Source: Candidatus Anaeroferrophillus wilburensis (GTDB lineage Bacteria > Desulfobacterota > Anaeroferrophillalia > Anaeroferrophillales > Anaeroferrophillaceae). Taken from it: a DNA stretch of 64,000 bases. The position numbers and the translations under genes were made by a program. The stretch spans positions 112,767-176,766 of the forward strand of contig JAFGSY010000030.1 of the NCBI GenBank assembly GCA_016934315.1. Direction: 5' to 3'. Under the pieces are notes generated by a model. That model was not told the DNA's origin. It saw only the letters and a list, made by a program, of their open reading frames with translations, and made no database searches. This document shows positions 1-8,695 of this stretch, one piece after another (the first letter of the stretch is position 1; each line of letters begins with the position of its first letter).

Positions 1-161
1 AAAAGCAGGGCATACAAAGGAATATCCAGAGGGCCGAGACTGGTTACCAAAAGGTCGTAGTGCAAGTTTACCGCGGCGGAAAGGGCGGTGACGTTCTGAA
101 ATATAAAAACCAGCAACAGAGTCAGAAACACCAGCAGAAAAGCAATTTTTACATATCTCAT
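1..161 (-). CDS. LapA-like (DUF1049) small membrane protein, C-terminus cut by window edge
   Basis: The reading frame runs off the left edge, so only about 53 N-terminal residues are visible. They start MRYVKIAFLLVFLTLLLVF, a short cationic end followed by a hydrophobic segment, then a FQN motif and a second hydrophobic stretch that is cut off. This matches the N-terminal half of the LapA/DUF1049 family, small inner-membrane proteins linked to envelope assembly. The ATG overlaps the stop of the upstream HIT gene (ATGA arrangement), so the two are probably translationally coupled. The family call rests on a partial sequence. Confidence 0.6.
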   Translation of the reverse strand, partial: MRYVKIAFLLVFLTLLLVFIFQNVTALSAAVNLHYDLLVTSLGPLDIPLYALL

Positions 162-673
162 GAGGACGCCATCCTTTCAGCTGAAAAATAGGGAAGTAAA
201 TGGTTGTAGGTTTCTTCCAGATGCTGGGGCATGACTTTCGTTTCCCCGATAACCGGCATAAAATTATAATCACCATGCCAGCGGGGAACAATATGGAAAT
301 GCAGATGATCAGCGATCCCGGCACCAGCTGTTTTGCCAAGATTGATGCCGCCATTAAAACCATCTGCCTGCAGTGCATCATGCAGACAATCGATGGAGCG
401 GCGGAAAAGCTCCATAAGTTCCAGGTAGGCATCCTGAGAAAGTTTCCCAAGGTTATTGAGATGGGAGTAGGGAACGACCATCAGGTGGCCATTATTATAC
501 GGGTAGCGATTCAGCAGAACAAACGCGTGGGTGCCCCGGAACAGAATCAGATTATCACCGTCATTGTTCTCCGCGGCAATGCGGCAGAAAAGACATCCAT
601 CACGGCAGTTTTTCCTGTTGTCGTCAAGAATATACGACATGCGCCATGGCGCCCAGATAACGTGATGACTCAT
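158..673 (-). CDS. HIT family hydrolase/phosphorylase (AP4A-type)
   Basis: 171 residues. The histidine triad is visible near residues 123-131 (HLHFHIVPRW, i.e. H-x-H-x-H), the nucleotide phosphate-binding signature of HIT proteins. An N-terminal CLFCRI segment and RYPYNNGHLMVVPYSH match the AP4A-phosphorylase/HIT branch. Such enzymes cleave dinucleoside polyphosphates or nucleotide phosphoramidates in the cytoplasm; the exact substrate cannot be told from sequence. An AAGGCAGG Shine-Dalgarno lies 5 bases before the ATG. It overlaps the LapA-like gene by 4 bases. Confidence 0.88.
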   Translation of the reverse strand: MSHHVIWAPWRMSYILDDNRKNCRDGCLFCRIAAENNDGDNLILFRGTHAFVLLNRYPYNNGHLMVVPYSHLNNLGKLSQDAYLELMELFRRSIDCLHDALQADGFNGGINLGKTAGAGIADHLHFHIVPRWHGDYNFMPVIGETKVMPQHLEETYNHLLPYFSAERMASS

Positions 674-818
674 GGTTAACCTGCCTTTATCCGCCGTTCT
701 GAATGCCTTTGATGTACCATGTTTTACCTGCCTTTGCCACCATTTTTCTCAGGCCAGCTGACCCGTTTTACCGACATACTTTAGGTTAGACTTTCATCCA
801 TCGCAATGGTACAAGAAA

Positions 819-1004
819 ATGATGAAAAAAAGTGACCACCTTCAGCGTGCAGAGATCATCCAGCTGCTGGAAGAGCAACTGCGATTAAAGCAAGCCGCCC
901 TGCCGCGGCATTCTGTCCGCCCCCACCAATTGCTGGAGATTGAAGCTCTGGAGGAGGAACTGGCAACACTGAAACATGAGCAGGAGGGTGATAATGATCT
1001 ATGA
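819..1004 (+). CDS. Small charged, probably coiled-coil protein
   Basis: 61 residues, rich in Leu, Glu, Gln and Lys with heptad-like spacing (IIQLLEEQLRLKQAAL, LLEIEALEEELATLK), so a helical coiled coil is likely. I do not recognise a family. There is no clear Shine-Dalgarno before the tandem ATGs at 819 and 822. The gene is supported mainly by its position: its 3' end overlaps the DUF2148 gene by 11 bases and contains that gene's strong ribosome binding site, the arrangement expected for a coupled pair. It could still be a chance open frame. Confidence 0.5.
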   Translation: MMKKSDHLQRAEIIQLLEEQLRLKQAALPRHSVRPHQLLEIEALEEELATLKHEQEGDNDL

Positions 1005-1521
1005 TGCTCCCACCACCGAATTGGACGCGATCATGACAGTGGCCCGTCTGATGATGGCAGCTGCCCGGACGGCACCCAAGGGAAAGGGCGCCGACAATCT
1101 GACAACCATGCTTTTTACCGGCGGGGATAAGGATAGGGTGGCTGATCAGATGGAACAGATTGCCCGGGAGGAGGATATCCCCTTCTTCCAGCGTGATGCC
1201 AAAAATATCCGTTTCTCTCCCGTGGTTATGGTACTGGGAAGCAGACTTGCCCCGCTGGGGATTCCCCATTGCGGCTATTGCGGCTATCAAAACTGTGGCG
1301 CCTGCAAGGAGGCTGATGGCCGCTGCAACTTCAATATTATTGATCTTGGCATTGCCCTTGGCTCAGCGGTATCTGTTGCCGCCTTGCACCATATTGACAA
1401 CCGGATCATGTTTTCTTTTGGCAAAACAGTCCTGGAGATGGGTCTGCTGCCGGAAGAAACCAGAATCGCCTATGGCATTCCCCTGTCAATCTCCAGTAAA
1501 AGCCCGTTTTTTGACCGCTGA
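994..1521 (+). CDS. DUF2148 ferredoxin-domain protein
   Basis: 175 residues. A cysteine cluster at about residues 95-115 (CGYCGYQNCGACKEADGRC) fits a [4Fe-4S] site, and the flanking hydrophobic sequence (FNIIDLGIALGSAVSVAALHHIDNRIMFS) is typical of DUF2148 proteins, common in anaerobes and of unknown biochemical role. The start is placed at 994 rather than 976 because AGGAGGG sits 5 bases upstream of 994. It converges on recJ with only 12 bases between the stops, and both stops lie in the arms of an inverted repeat. Confidence 0.78.
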   Translation: MIYDAPTTELDAIMTVARLMMAAARTAPKGKGADNLTTMLFTGGDKDRVADQMEQIAREEDIPFFQRDAKNIRFSPVVMVLGSRLAPLGIPHCGYCGYQNCGACKEADGRCNFNIIDLGIALGSAVSVAALHHIDNRIMFSFGKTVLEMGLLPEETRIAYGIPLSISSKSPFFDR

Positions 1522-1540
1522 AAATGCCAGCTGTCAGCGG
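1515..1540. repeat. Inverted repeat containing the stop codons of two convergent genes
   Basis: CCGCTGA (1515-1521) pairs with TCAGCGG (1534-1540) around a 12-base loop. The left arm ends with the TGA of the DUF2148 gene and the right arm begins with the complement of the TGA of recJ. Neither side has a proper T-tract, so termination activity is uncertain; it may act as a weak bidirectional terminator or 3'-end stabiliser. Confidence 0.4.
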
Positions 1541-3279
1541 ATATCTTTAAGGTTGAGCTGGATGGAACGGCTGCCATTCCAGACATTGATCTGAGGGGTA
1601 AAGGCGAGGTCAACCACGTCGTCAGACTTGACATTCCGATCTCCCATGGAGAAGCCGATGGCATTGACACTTGCGGTACGGTCGTTTACTGCAAGACGCA
1701 GATGATTTTTACCGACAATTGTTGCCCGACCGACCGTCACCCCTTGGGCCGCAAAAACCGGCACCGGATTGCCATAACCAAAGGGTGCCAGCATCTCCAA
1801 GTCCTGTAAAAGTTTGAATGATAGATCCTGCAAACGCACCTGGCCGTCAATCTCCAGCTGGGGCTGCAGTTCCCGCTGCTGCATTGCAGCCCCGACCCTG
1901 GCATCAAGATGATCACGGAAATCAGCCAGATTATGTTCCTCAATGGAAAACCCCACGGCCATTTGATGGCCGCCGAATTGCTGCAGATAGGCGCTGCTGC
2001 CGGTGATCAGCTCAAGGAGATTGATTCCGGGAATACTGCGTCCTGATGCCTTCCCCATCCCCTCGTCATTAAGACTGATCAGCATGGTCGGTTGGAAATA
2101 GCGCTCAGCTATTTTAGAGGCAACAATACCAATAACACCTTCATGCCAATCGGCTGAAGCAAGAATGGTAACATGCGTACCTCCATGCTGGGGATCAAGG
2201 AACAGCTGACTGTCGATCTCAGTATAGATCTTACTCTCGATCTGTCGCCGCTGGAGGTTGAGCTGCTGCAACCGGTCAGCCAGCTCAGCCGCCAGCAGGG
2301 GATCACTGGTGAGCAGCAGCTCCAGCGCATCCTCAACAGAATCGAGCCGGCCGGCGGCATTCAGACGGGGAGCAAGCTTGAACGCAATATCATGGGCAGA
2401 TATCGTGGTTTCCTTTTTTACCTGACTGACCTCCAGCAGGGCATTAATGCCAACCCGGTGGCCAGCAGCCAGTTCCTCAAGCCCAAAGCTGACAAAAATA
2501 CGATTGACGCCGACAAGGGGCACCACATCCGCCACCGTACCCAAAGCAACCAGATCAAGATAGCGACGCAGATTAATTTCAACGTGAAGCCGGCCGGCAT
2601 CTCGTAATGCTCGCCGGCAGGCAATCAGCAGGTTGAATGCAACGCCAACCCCAGCAAGGTTTTTTTCCGGATAGCTACATCCTGGCTGTTTGGGATTAAT
2701 GATCGCGCAGGCATCGGGAAGCAGAGCAGGCGGTTCATGGTGGTCGGTGACTATCGTATCCATATGGCGGCTGCGGGCAAAAGCCACCTCATCACAGTTG
2801 GAGATGCCGCAGTCAACGGTAATCAGCAGGGTAATCCCCTGATCGGCATAGTTCTGCAGCGCCGCCAAGTTCAAGCCATATCCCTCCCGTAGCCGGGAAG
2901 GAATGTGGCAGGTTATCTGCATGCCTATCTGACGGAAAAACTGCACCAGCAGAGTGGTTGATGAAATGCCATCAACATCATAGTCGCCGTAAACAAGAAC
3001 TTTTTCCTGGCGCTCCAAGGCCTGCATCAGGCGGGCAACAGCCTTTTCCATCCCCTTCATCAGGTTGGGATCGGGAAGGTGAGTCAGCGAGGGGAAAAGA
3101 AACTTTTCAATCTCCTCCGCCTGATGCAAGCCACGATGCAGCATAACTCCGGCGACGACTGGTGAAATCCCCCATTGTGCGCCGATACTTTCCGCCTGTT
3201 TACTGGAGACAACAGCACAGTTCCAGAATGGCTGGTAATTTTTTTTACTCATGCAGTTACCCTTGCGCAAAGTATCCAT
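1534..3279 (-). CDS. recJ: Single-stranded-DNA-specific exonuclease RecJ
   Basis: 581 residues, normal RecJ length. The DHH phosphoesterase signature is present (VLVYGDYDVDGISSTTLL), followed by DCGISN and VTDHHEPP, the Mn2+-binding motifs. A DHHA1 region with GRDxG-like AAGRLDSVEDALELLLT and a C-terminal OB-like domain follow. RecJ degrades 5'-ended ssDNA in RecF-pathway repair and mismatch repair. The start at 3279 has GGAGGT 6 bases upstream; a later ATG at 3252 has a weaker site. The gene begins 4 bases after the EamA stop, suggesting coupling. Confidence 0.93.
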   Translation of the reverse strand: MDTLRKGNCMSKKNYQPFWNCAVVSSKQAESIGAQWGISPVVAGVMLHRGLHQAEEIEKFLFPSLTHLPDPNLMKGMEKAVARLMQALERQEKVLVYGDYDVDGISSTTLLVQFFRQIGMQITCHIPSRLREGYGLNLAALQNYADQGITLLITVDCGISNCDEVAFARSRHMDTIVTDHHEPPALLPDACAIINPKQPGCSYPEKNLAGVGVAFNLLIACRRALRDAGRLHVEINLRRYLDLVALGTVADVVPLVGVNRIFVSFGLEELAAGHRVGINALLEVSQVKKETTISAHDIAFKLAPRLNAAGRLDSVEDALELLLTSDPLLAAELADRLQQLNLQRRQIESKIYTEIDSQLFLDPQHGGTHVTILASADWHEGVIGIVASKIAERYFQPTMLISLNDEGMGKASGRSIPGINLLELITGSSAYLQQFGGHQMAVGFSIEEHNLADFRDHLDARVGAAMQQRELQPQLEIDGQVRLQDLSFKLLQDLEMLAPFGYGNPVPVFAAQGVTVGRATIVGKNHLRLAVNDRTASVNAIGFSMGDRNVKSDDVVDLAFTPQINVWNGSRSIQLNLKDIR

Positions 3280-3283
3280 TCTC

Positions 3284-4120
3284 TTACCTCCGGTATCCTT
3301 TCCAAATGACCAGAAAACCGGCGGCAAAAATCAGCAAGCCGCCAATACTGCTCCCAGCCTGGGGAATCTCTTGTAAAACCAGAGCTCCCAGAACAATCGT
3401 ACTTACCGGTTCGAGATAGCCAACGACAGCGACGTGCTGGGCTTTGATAACCGACAGTCCGGAAACATACATGAGAGGGGCCAGGGAGCAGTGAATTATG
3501 CCCAGCAACAAGACAATGATCCAGTCCACAGGTGGAGTATGAGAAGGCTGCCCGAGAACCACCAGAGGCGCGGTAATCAGAACAATAAAAAAAGCCTGCC
3601 AGAAAGCAATGGACACCGGTGACAGCCCCCTGGTAAGTTTTTTGGCCACCAATAACGTGGCGGCATAGGCAATGCCGGAAACAACACCGCAACCGATCCC
3701 CAGCGCAGAAGAGTGGTCGGAAAAGAATTTCATGCCCGGGGCAAGAATCAGAAACAATCCCGCTAAGGAAAGGGGTAGGGATATGGCAGTCCAGCGATCC
3801 AAAGATTCGTTGAGAAAGAAGGGGGCAAACATGGCAACAAAGACCGGAGCCGTGTAATGACTGAACACTGCATTAGCAATGGTGGTATAACGTATGGCGG
3901 AAAAATAGAAAAATAGATTGAGCAGCAGAAAGAAAGCCAACAGCAGTATGGCGCGATAGCTTTCTTGGAGATCGGGCATCAGCTTGGCAATGGCCGGGGG
4001 ATGAAGACGGGCAAAAACAAGCAGGAACGGCAGAGAAAAAAGTGAGGAAAAAAAGATCACCTGTTGCAGCGGCATCACCATTATTTTAATGATTATGCCC
4101 CAAGAGCTCCACAACAGCAA
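3284..4120 (-). CDS. EamA (DMT superfamily) transporter, N-terminus uncertain
   Basis: At least 278 residues with about ten hydrophobic segments and two EamA repeats (WSSWGIIIKIMV near the N-terminus; ALGIGCGVVSGIAYAATLLVAKK starting repeat two). Substrate unknown; DMT exporters carry amino acids, sugars or metabolites. No ATG or GTG exists in a sensible place. The frame from 4120 opens with TTG, but in-frame sequence continues upstream as YLKVILALLLW, which looks like the true first helix. A start at ATT 4171 or CTG 4168, inside the coaD 3' end behind AAAGGA, is possible. It sits between coaD and recJ on the same strand. Confidence 0.8.
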   Translation of the reverse strand: MLLWSSWGIIIKIMVMPLQQVIFFSSLFSLPFLLVFARLHPPAIAKLMPDLQESYRAILLLAFFLLLNLFFYFSAIRYTTIANAVFSHYTAPVFVAMFAPFFLNESLDRWTAISLPLSLAGLFLILAPGMKFFSDHSSALGIGCGVVSGIAYAATLLVAKKLTRGLSPVSIAFWQAFFIVLITAPLVVLGQPSHTPPVDWIIVLLLGIIHCSLAPLMYVSGLSVIKAQHVAVVGYLEPVSTIVLGALVLQEIPQAGSSIGGLLIFAAGFLVIWKGYRR

Positions 4121-4157
4121 AGCAAGAATTACCTTGAGATATGCCTTACCAACACGC

Positions 4158-4649
4158 TTATTTAACAGAATGTTTTTCCTTTATCTTCTTTTCAACCAGG
4201 GGATGAACCAGATCGGTAACCGTTCCCCCCAAAGAGGCGAGCTCCTTAACGATGCGCGAACTGACATACATATAGGTATCTTTGGACATCATGAAAAACG
4301 TTTCCACGCTGGGCGCCAGCTTACGGTTCATTAAGGCCATCTGGAATTCGTATTCAAAGTCGGAAACCGCCCGCAAGCCGCGAATGATGGCATGGGCATT
4401 CATTTTCTGCACGTAATTAATCAGCAGCCCGTCAAAGGTTGCCACTTTAATTTTAGGATTATCGGCAAATATCTCACCGATCATCCACATGCGTTCTTTA
4501 ATCGTAAAGAGACTTTTCTTGTCCTGGTTGCAGGCGACTGCCACCACCACTTCGTCAAACACCTTGGCGCCACGACTGATAATATCGATATGGCCATTGG
4601 TTACCGGATCAAACGAGCCAGGGTAGACAGCGATTTTGGTGCAGGACAT
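4158..4649 (-). CDS. coaD: Phosphopantetheine adenylyltransferase CoaD
   Basis: 163 residues, the usual CoaD length. The N-terminal YPGSFDPVTNGHIDII contains the TxGH nucleotidyltransferase motif, and RGLRAVSDFEYEFQMALMNRKLAP plus the C-terminal SSRIVKELASLGGTVTDLV are diagnostic. It adenylylates 4'-phosphopantetheine to dephospho-CoA, the fourth step of CoA synthesis. The ATG lies 4 bases after the rsmD stop with a GAGGAGT site upstream; rsmD-coaD adjacency is widespread in bacteria. Confidence 0.96.
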   Translation of the reverse strand: MSCTKIAVYPGSFDPVTNGHIDIISRGAKVFDEVVVAVACNQDKKSLFTIKERMWMIGEIFADNPKIKVATFDGLLINYVQKMNAHAIIRGLRAVSDFEYEFQMALMNRKLAPSVETFFMMSKDTYMYVSSRIVKELASLGGTVTDLVHPLVEKKIKEKHSVK

Positions 4650-4653
4650 GATA

Positions 4654-5211
4654 TTACTCCTCTTGGCAGATCATGAAGGTCACTGAGCTATGGCCATAGC
4701 GTTTCACTTTCCAGACCATCAACGGGGGGCAGGGACTAACGGAATATCGGTAATCATGCTCCACAACCAAAACCCCATGGGGAGAAAGGATCTTTTCTTT
4801 CGCGATTAAATACAAACAACGATCCTGCAAACCGGACTGATAGGGAGGATCCATGAAAATCAGATCAAAGCGTCGGTTAACGGCCCCCTGGGCGGTGATA
4901 AATGTACTTGCCGGCGCATGAACAACATGCGCCAGGTCACTGAATCCAGCCCTTTCAAGATGTTGTCGGATCATCGTGCAGCATCGGGCTTCACGGTCGA
5001 CACACCATACTTCGGCAGCTCCCCGGCTCAATGCTTCAAGAGTCATGATCCCGGTTCCGGCAAACAGATCGGCCACCACAGCTTCCGTTAACCGTTCCAG
5101 CCCCAGGACATTAAAAACAGCTTCACGAACCATTGATTTAGTAGGCCGGACGCCGGCAATGGTCACTTCTTTGAGATACAAACCCCGTCTTTTTCCACCG
5201 GTAATCCGCAT
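4654..5211 (-). CDS. rsmD: 16S rRNA (guanine(966)-N(2))-methyltransferase RsmD
   Basis: 185 residues. SAM-binding motif I (VADLFAGTGIMTLEALSRGA) and the catalytic DPPY motif (FDLIFMDPPYQ) are in the expected order, and the N-terminal MRITGGKRRGLYL and RPTKSMVREAVFNVLG are typical of RsmD. It methylates G966 of 16S rRNA in the assembled 30S subunit. It directly precedes coaD and is separated from the upstream PxxKW gene by an intrinsic terminator, so it probably has its own promoter in the 5212-5300 interval. Confidence 0.94.
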   Translation of the reverse strand: MRITGGKRRGLYLKEVTIAGVRPTKSMVREAVFNVLGLERLTEAVVADLFAGTGIMTLEALSRGAAEVWCVDREARCCTMIRQHLERAGFSDLAHVVHAPASTFITAQGAVNRRFDLIFMDPPYQSGLQDRCLYLIAKEKILSPHGVLVVEHDYRYSVSPCPPLMVWKVKRYGHSSVTFMICQEE

Positions 5212-5236
5212 GGTTCCAGCTTAACATCCACCCGTC

Positions 5237-5272
5237 AAAAAAAAAGGCAGAGGCTTGCGCAGACTCTGCCTT
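5237..5272 (-). terminator. Intrinsic terminator after the PxxKW gene
   Basis: AAGGCAGAG (5244-5252) pairs perfectly with CTCTGCCTT (5264-5272) around an 11-base loop. On the minus strand the stem is followed by nine T (A-run 5237-5245). It lies 31 bases after the end of the PxxKW gene and before rsmD. Confidence 0.85.
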
Positions 5273-5303
5273 ATGAACATCATTCAGCCAGGGGCGCTAG
5301 AAA

Positions 5304-5582
5304 CTATCTACCACCACGCTTGGAAGCTTTTAAAGGGTTGATCTTCTTCTTAATCTCTTCAACATTACGTTTGACATGGGTAGCCATGACACAGATACCG
5401 CTCTTCCACTTGGCAGCCGGATTGGGAAAGGTTAGGCAATAGGTGGTGTCTTCAACGGTAACCACCTTCGCACATCCCTCGCACTGCTCAACGACCGGAT
5501 GGCATTCACCATCTTTATAGGAACAACCCGCAGGCTTCATCAAAAAGCACTCATGCCCTTTACGCACAGACTGGCAAATCAT
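5304..5582 (-). CDS. PxxKW family cysteine-rich protein
   Basis: 92 residues with eight cysteines, mostly in the first 60 residues (GHECFL, AGCSYKDGECHP, EQCEGCAKV, YCLTF, GICVMA), and the family motif PAAKW. These small proteins are known mainly from Desulfobacterota and have no assigned function; the cysteine spacing suggests metal or FeS binding. The tail is Lys/Arg rich (KASKRGGR). The start is the ATG at 5582, seven bases after GGAGG; the preceding TTG is in frame but too close. It is monocistronic by position. Confidence 0.85.
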   Translation of the reverse strand: MICQSVRKGHECFLMKPAGCSYKDGECHPVVEQCEGCAKVVTVEDTTYCLTFPNPAAKWKSGICVMATHVKRNVEEIKKKINPLKASKRGGR

Positions 5583-5675
5583 CAATATACCTCCAACTTC
5601 TGGTTCCCGATAAGTAATTTATTAGGCTGAACTATTTACTGGATTCTCCCGTCATTGTCAAGAATCTTTTGCATT

Positions 5676-6284
5676 TCAGATGTATTTTTCAATAACCTGA
5701 CGCACATCAAGCATATCGACCAGATTATGCACATAGTCAAGCTCATCGGTGTTGATAACCACCACTTCTGACAGGTTGTAATCGGCTATCCACTCATCGT
5801 AAAGCTGCATCAGCCGCTTCAGGTAGCGCGGCTTGACCTGCTGCTCAAAAGGACGTCCACGGAGCTTGATTCTTTTCCTTATCGTCCGGTAGGGACACGT
5901 AAGATAGACCAGCAGGTCGGGAGGAGCAAGGGTTTCGAGCAAAGAAGAATAGAGGTCGTAGTAGGTGTCAAAATCCTTTTTTTTCAGCAAGCGTGACCGA
6001 TAAAGATTGCGCGCGAAAATTTCAGCATCTTCATAAATTGTCCGATCCTGAACCACTGAGCTGGTAACATCTGCCAGCGCGAGATGACTTTTAAACTTCT
6101 GGGTCAGGAAATAAACCTGTGACTTGAAGGCCCAGGTCTTCATGTCCTGATAAAAATCTTTCAGATAAGGATTGGTGCCATACTGCTCATAGTAGGGCGT
6201 CAGGGGATAGTGTGAGCACAGGAATTCAACCATGCTTGATTTTCCCGCGCCCATAGTCCCGGCGACAGCGATAAATTTTTTCAT
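5676..6284 (-). CDS. Deoxynucleoside kinase (dGK/dAK family)
   Basis: 202 residues. A P-loop (VAGTMGAGKSSMVEFL, residues 7-22), the DRx motif in QDRTIYEDAEIF, and an Arg-rich lid (RIKLRGRPFEQ) define the deoxynucleoside kinase family. It would phosphorylate salvaged deoxynucleosides with ATP; base preference cannot be read from sequence. It stands alone, with a 168-base gap upstream to the pseudouridine synthase gene in which I see no further gene. Confidence 0.87.
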   Translation of the reverse strand: MKKFIAVAGTMGAGKSSMVEFLCSHYPLTPYYEQYGTNPYLKDFYQDMKTWAFKSQVYFLTQKFKSHLALADVTSSVVQDRTIYEDAEIFARNLYRSRLLKKKDFDTYYDLYSSLLETLAPPDLLVYLTCPYRTIRKRIKLRGRPFEQQVKPRYLKRLMQLYDEWIADYNLSEVVVINTDELDYVHNLVDMLDVRQVIEKYI

Positions 6285-6452
6285 GGCAACTACAATCCTT
6301 TACCGGTACCGGCGGCTAGGATAAACACCGCACCTAGATGGAATTTTCCTAAAGTTAACATAATATATCTTATCAGACTCTAGCGAAACAGGTGAAACTG
6401 CAAAAACATCACATCATAGCCTTAATCAAAGACGTCACAAGCAAAAAAAGTA

Positions 6453-7178
6453 TTAAAGCCCTACTGACTGCCGGACCCTTTGAACCTCGTGAAGCGTGAG
6501 CTGACGGTACCGGCCCGGAACAAGGCCGGTCAACGATAAAAATCCGATCCTGGTCCGCACCAGTTTGACCACCCTGAAACCCATGGCCGCCAGCGTCCGC
6601 CGGATTTGCCGGTTTCGTCCTTCACGCAGAACCATCTCGAGAATGCTGCGGCGCCTGCCGGCTTCCAGCAGCTTTGTCCGATCCGGTTTCGATATGCCAT
6701 CTTCAAGCATAATCCCCCGAGCCAGCCGATCCATATCCTGGGAAGAAAAATAGCCGGCAACAGTCACCAGATAGGTTTTTTCCAGCTTATAGCGTGGGTG
6801 CATCATCCGATGTGCCAGCTCTCCATCGTTGGTACACAGCAACAGCCCGGACGATTGATAGTCAAGGCGGCCGACCGGATACACCCGGTCACCAATTCCG
6901 GTCAATAAATCGGTAACAATTTTCCTGCCCTGGGGATCATCAAGGGTAGTAAGATAACCAGCCGGTTTATGAAGGATGAGATACCGGCGCTGCTGGCCGG
7001 TGACTTCCAATTGCTGGCCAGCAACAAGAATCGTGTCTACGGCAGGATCAGCCCTGGTTCCCAGCTCGCGCACCACCTGCCCGTTGACCGTGACGAGACC
7101 CTGGACAATCAATTTTTCAGCCTGGCGCCGGGATGCCAGGCCATAAGCCGCAATAATTTTTTGCAAGCGATCCGCCAT
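6453..7178 (-). CDS. rRNA pseudouridine synthase, RluB/RsuA family
   Basis: 241 residues. An N-terminal S4 RNA-binding domain (LQKIIAAYGLASRRQAEKLIVQGLVTVNG) is followed by a pseudouridine synthase domain with the catalytic Asp in GRLDYQSSGLLLCTNDGELAHRM. The ending REGRNRQIRRTLAAMGFRVVKLVRTRIG matches RluB rather than RsuA, but the target uridine is not certain. AAGGGAG lies 4 bases before the ATG. It follows scpB by 11 bases; trpS-scpA-scpB-rluB is a recurring order in this bacterial group. Confidence 0.92.
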   Translation of the reverse strand: MADRLQKIIAAYGLASRRQAEKLIVQGLVTVNGQVVRELGTRADPAVDTILVAGQQLEVTGQQRRYLILHKPAGYLTTLDDPQGRKIVTDLLTGIGDRVYPVGRLDYQSSGLLLCTNDGELAHRMMHPRYKLEKTYLVTVAGYFSSQDMDRLARGIMLEDGISKPDRTKLLEAGRRRSILEMVLREGRNRQIRRTLAAMGFRVVKLVRTRIGFLSLTGLVPGRYRQLTLHEVQRVRQSVGL

Positions 7179-7189
7179 CCGGCTCCCTT

Positions 7190-7762
7190 TTACTGGCCGT
7201 CGAGCAAGGGCAGTTCTTCGTGGGGATACAAGTCACCAAAGGAATTGATATCAGGCAGGCTTGACAAGCTGGCAAGATTGAAAATCTGCAGAAATTTATC
7301 GGTGGTGACATAGAGGAGCGGTGAACCTGGAACGTCTTTTTTGCCACGGATGGCAATGAGCTCTTTGACCAGCAGCAGGCGGATGACCCCGGAGGCATCA
7401 ACCCCGCGGATGGCTTCAATTTCTGGTCTGGTGATCGGCTGCCGATAAGCAATGATCGCCAGGGTCTCCAGTGCCGCCCTACTGAAGCGAACAGGTTTGC
7501 CGGCATTGAACTTGCGAATCCAGGAAGCGTTGTCCAGCTTGGTCACAAAGCGAATTCCACCATCAACACGCTGAATAAGAAACCCCCGGCTACGAAGGCG
7601 ATATTCCTCCTCCAGCTGACTGACAGCCTCGTCCAACAATTCGCCATTATCATCGATCTCAAGCAATTCATGCAGGTCACCAACAGCAACGGGCTCACTG
7701 GAAACCAGCAACAGGCTTTCAACAATATCTTTTATCTGCCGCAGCTCTAACGTGCTGCCCAT
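7190..7762 (-). CDS. scpB: SMC-Scp complex subunit ScpB
   Basis: 190 residues with two winged-helix domains; the central [29 protein letters not shown] is the ScpB hallmark. With ScpA and SMC it forms the bacterial condensin that compacts and segregates chromosomes. The start at 7762 ([10 protein letters not shown]) has GGAGG 6 bases upstream; the in-frame ATG at 7777 has none. About 96 bases separate it from scpA, and rluB follows at once. Confidence 0.94.
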   Translation of the reverse strand: MGSTLELRQIKDIVESLLLVSSEPVAVGDLHELLEIDDNGELLDEAVSQLEEEYRLRSRGFLIQRVDGGIRFVTKLDNASWIRKFNAGKPVRFSRAALETLAIIAYRQPITRPEIEAIRGVDASGVIRLLLVKELIAIRGKKDVPGSPLLYVTTDKFLQIFNLASLSSLPDINSFGDLYPHEELPLLDGQ

Positions 7763-7858
7763 AGGGCCCCTCCGCACATGACATTACGTTCCGTTCCGCC
7801 ACCCAAAACCGTCCGCACAGGAAGCTCCAAACCCGCGGAGTTTAACAACCGAAGCAGC

Positions 7859-8695
7859 TTACGTGCCGGCATGAATGGTCAGCGGCTGCAACGGCGATTC
7901 CTGAGCCAGTACTACTCGCTTCTGGCGGCTCATCTCCAGCAAAGCAAAAAAGAGGCTGACTAAAAATGGCCGGTCGGCATGCAGCAGCTCAACCAATTGG
8001 GCAAAAGGAATGGATGACTGTTCACCTAAAACCTGGCTGACCTGCTGAAAAATATCATCAAGATCAACAAGTTCCTGGGTAATTTCAAGCTTCTCCTGCC
8101 GCTCCTTCTGCCGCTCACAAAGCTGCAGAAAAGCAGCCAGCAAATCACTCAAACTGACAGCATAACGTTCTTCGGCCACCGTCCCGCCTTCGCCCCCCTC
8201 CCCAATAGCCTCCTGAACGGCTGATTCAGCCGGCGGCGAAAAGGTATCCCAGCCTGATAGTGGCTGTCCAGCGAGATATTCAGCACCTTTCTTGTAGAGT
8301 TCATAGGATTTCAGCCGGGCAATGATCTCTCCCCGGGGGTCCTCTCCCTCTTCAGCACCATCATCCTCATCGACGATCTGCTGCTGCAGCAAAACCCGTG
8401 ACTTAATCTGAATCAGAGTTGCGGCCATAACCAGATATTCCGAAGCCACCGTCAGGTTTAGCTCACCCATCAGCTCCAGATAGGCCAGATACTGCCTGGT
8501 AATAATAACAATGGGAAGATCTTCAATGGCTACCCGGTTTTTTCGTACCAGAAAGAGGAGCAGGTCAAGGGGACCTTCAAAACTGTCCAGCAAAACATAA
8601 AACTGCTCCTCCAAGGCATACAAGGCCCGCTGATGGGCAGGAGGGAAGAAAGGTAAATGGGTGGTATCCGTAGAATCGGAAGACAAGGTGGTCAT
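7859..8695 (-). CDS. scpA: Segregation and condensation protein ScpA
   Basis: 278 residues. FYVLLDSFEGPLDLLLFLVRKNRVAIEDLPIVIITRQYLAYLELM is the kleisin N-terminal domain that binds the SMC neck, and LVMAATLIQIKSRVLL follows as in other ScpA proteins. An acidic linker (residues about 120-180) and a C-terminal winged-helix domain (FAQLVELLHADRPFLVSLFFALLEMSRQKRVVLAQ) complete it. The ATG overlaps the trpS stop by 4 bases. It forms one operon with trpS upstream and scpB downstream. Confidence 0.94.
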   Translation of the reverse strand: MTTLSSDSTDTTHLPFFPPAHQRALYALEEQFYVLLDSFEGPLDLLLFLVRKNRVAIEDLPIVIITRQYLAYLELMGELNLTVASEYLVMAATLIQIKSRVLLQQQIVDEDDGAEEGEDPRGEIIARLKSYELYKKGAEYLAGQPLSGWDTFSPPAESAVQEAIGEGGEGGTVAEERYAVSLSDLLAAFLQLCERQKERQEKLEITQELVDLDDIFQQVSQVLGEQSSIPFAQLVELLHADRPFLVSLFFALLEMSRQKRVVLAQESPLQPLTIHAGT

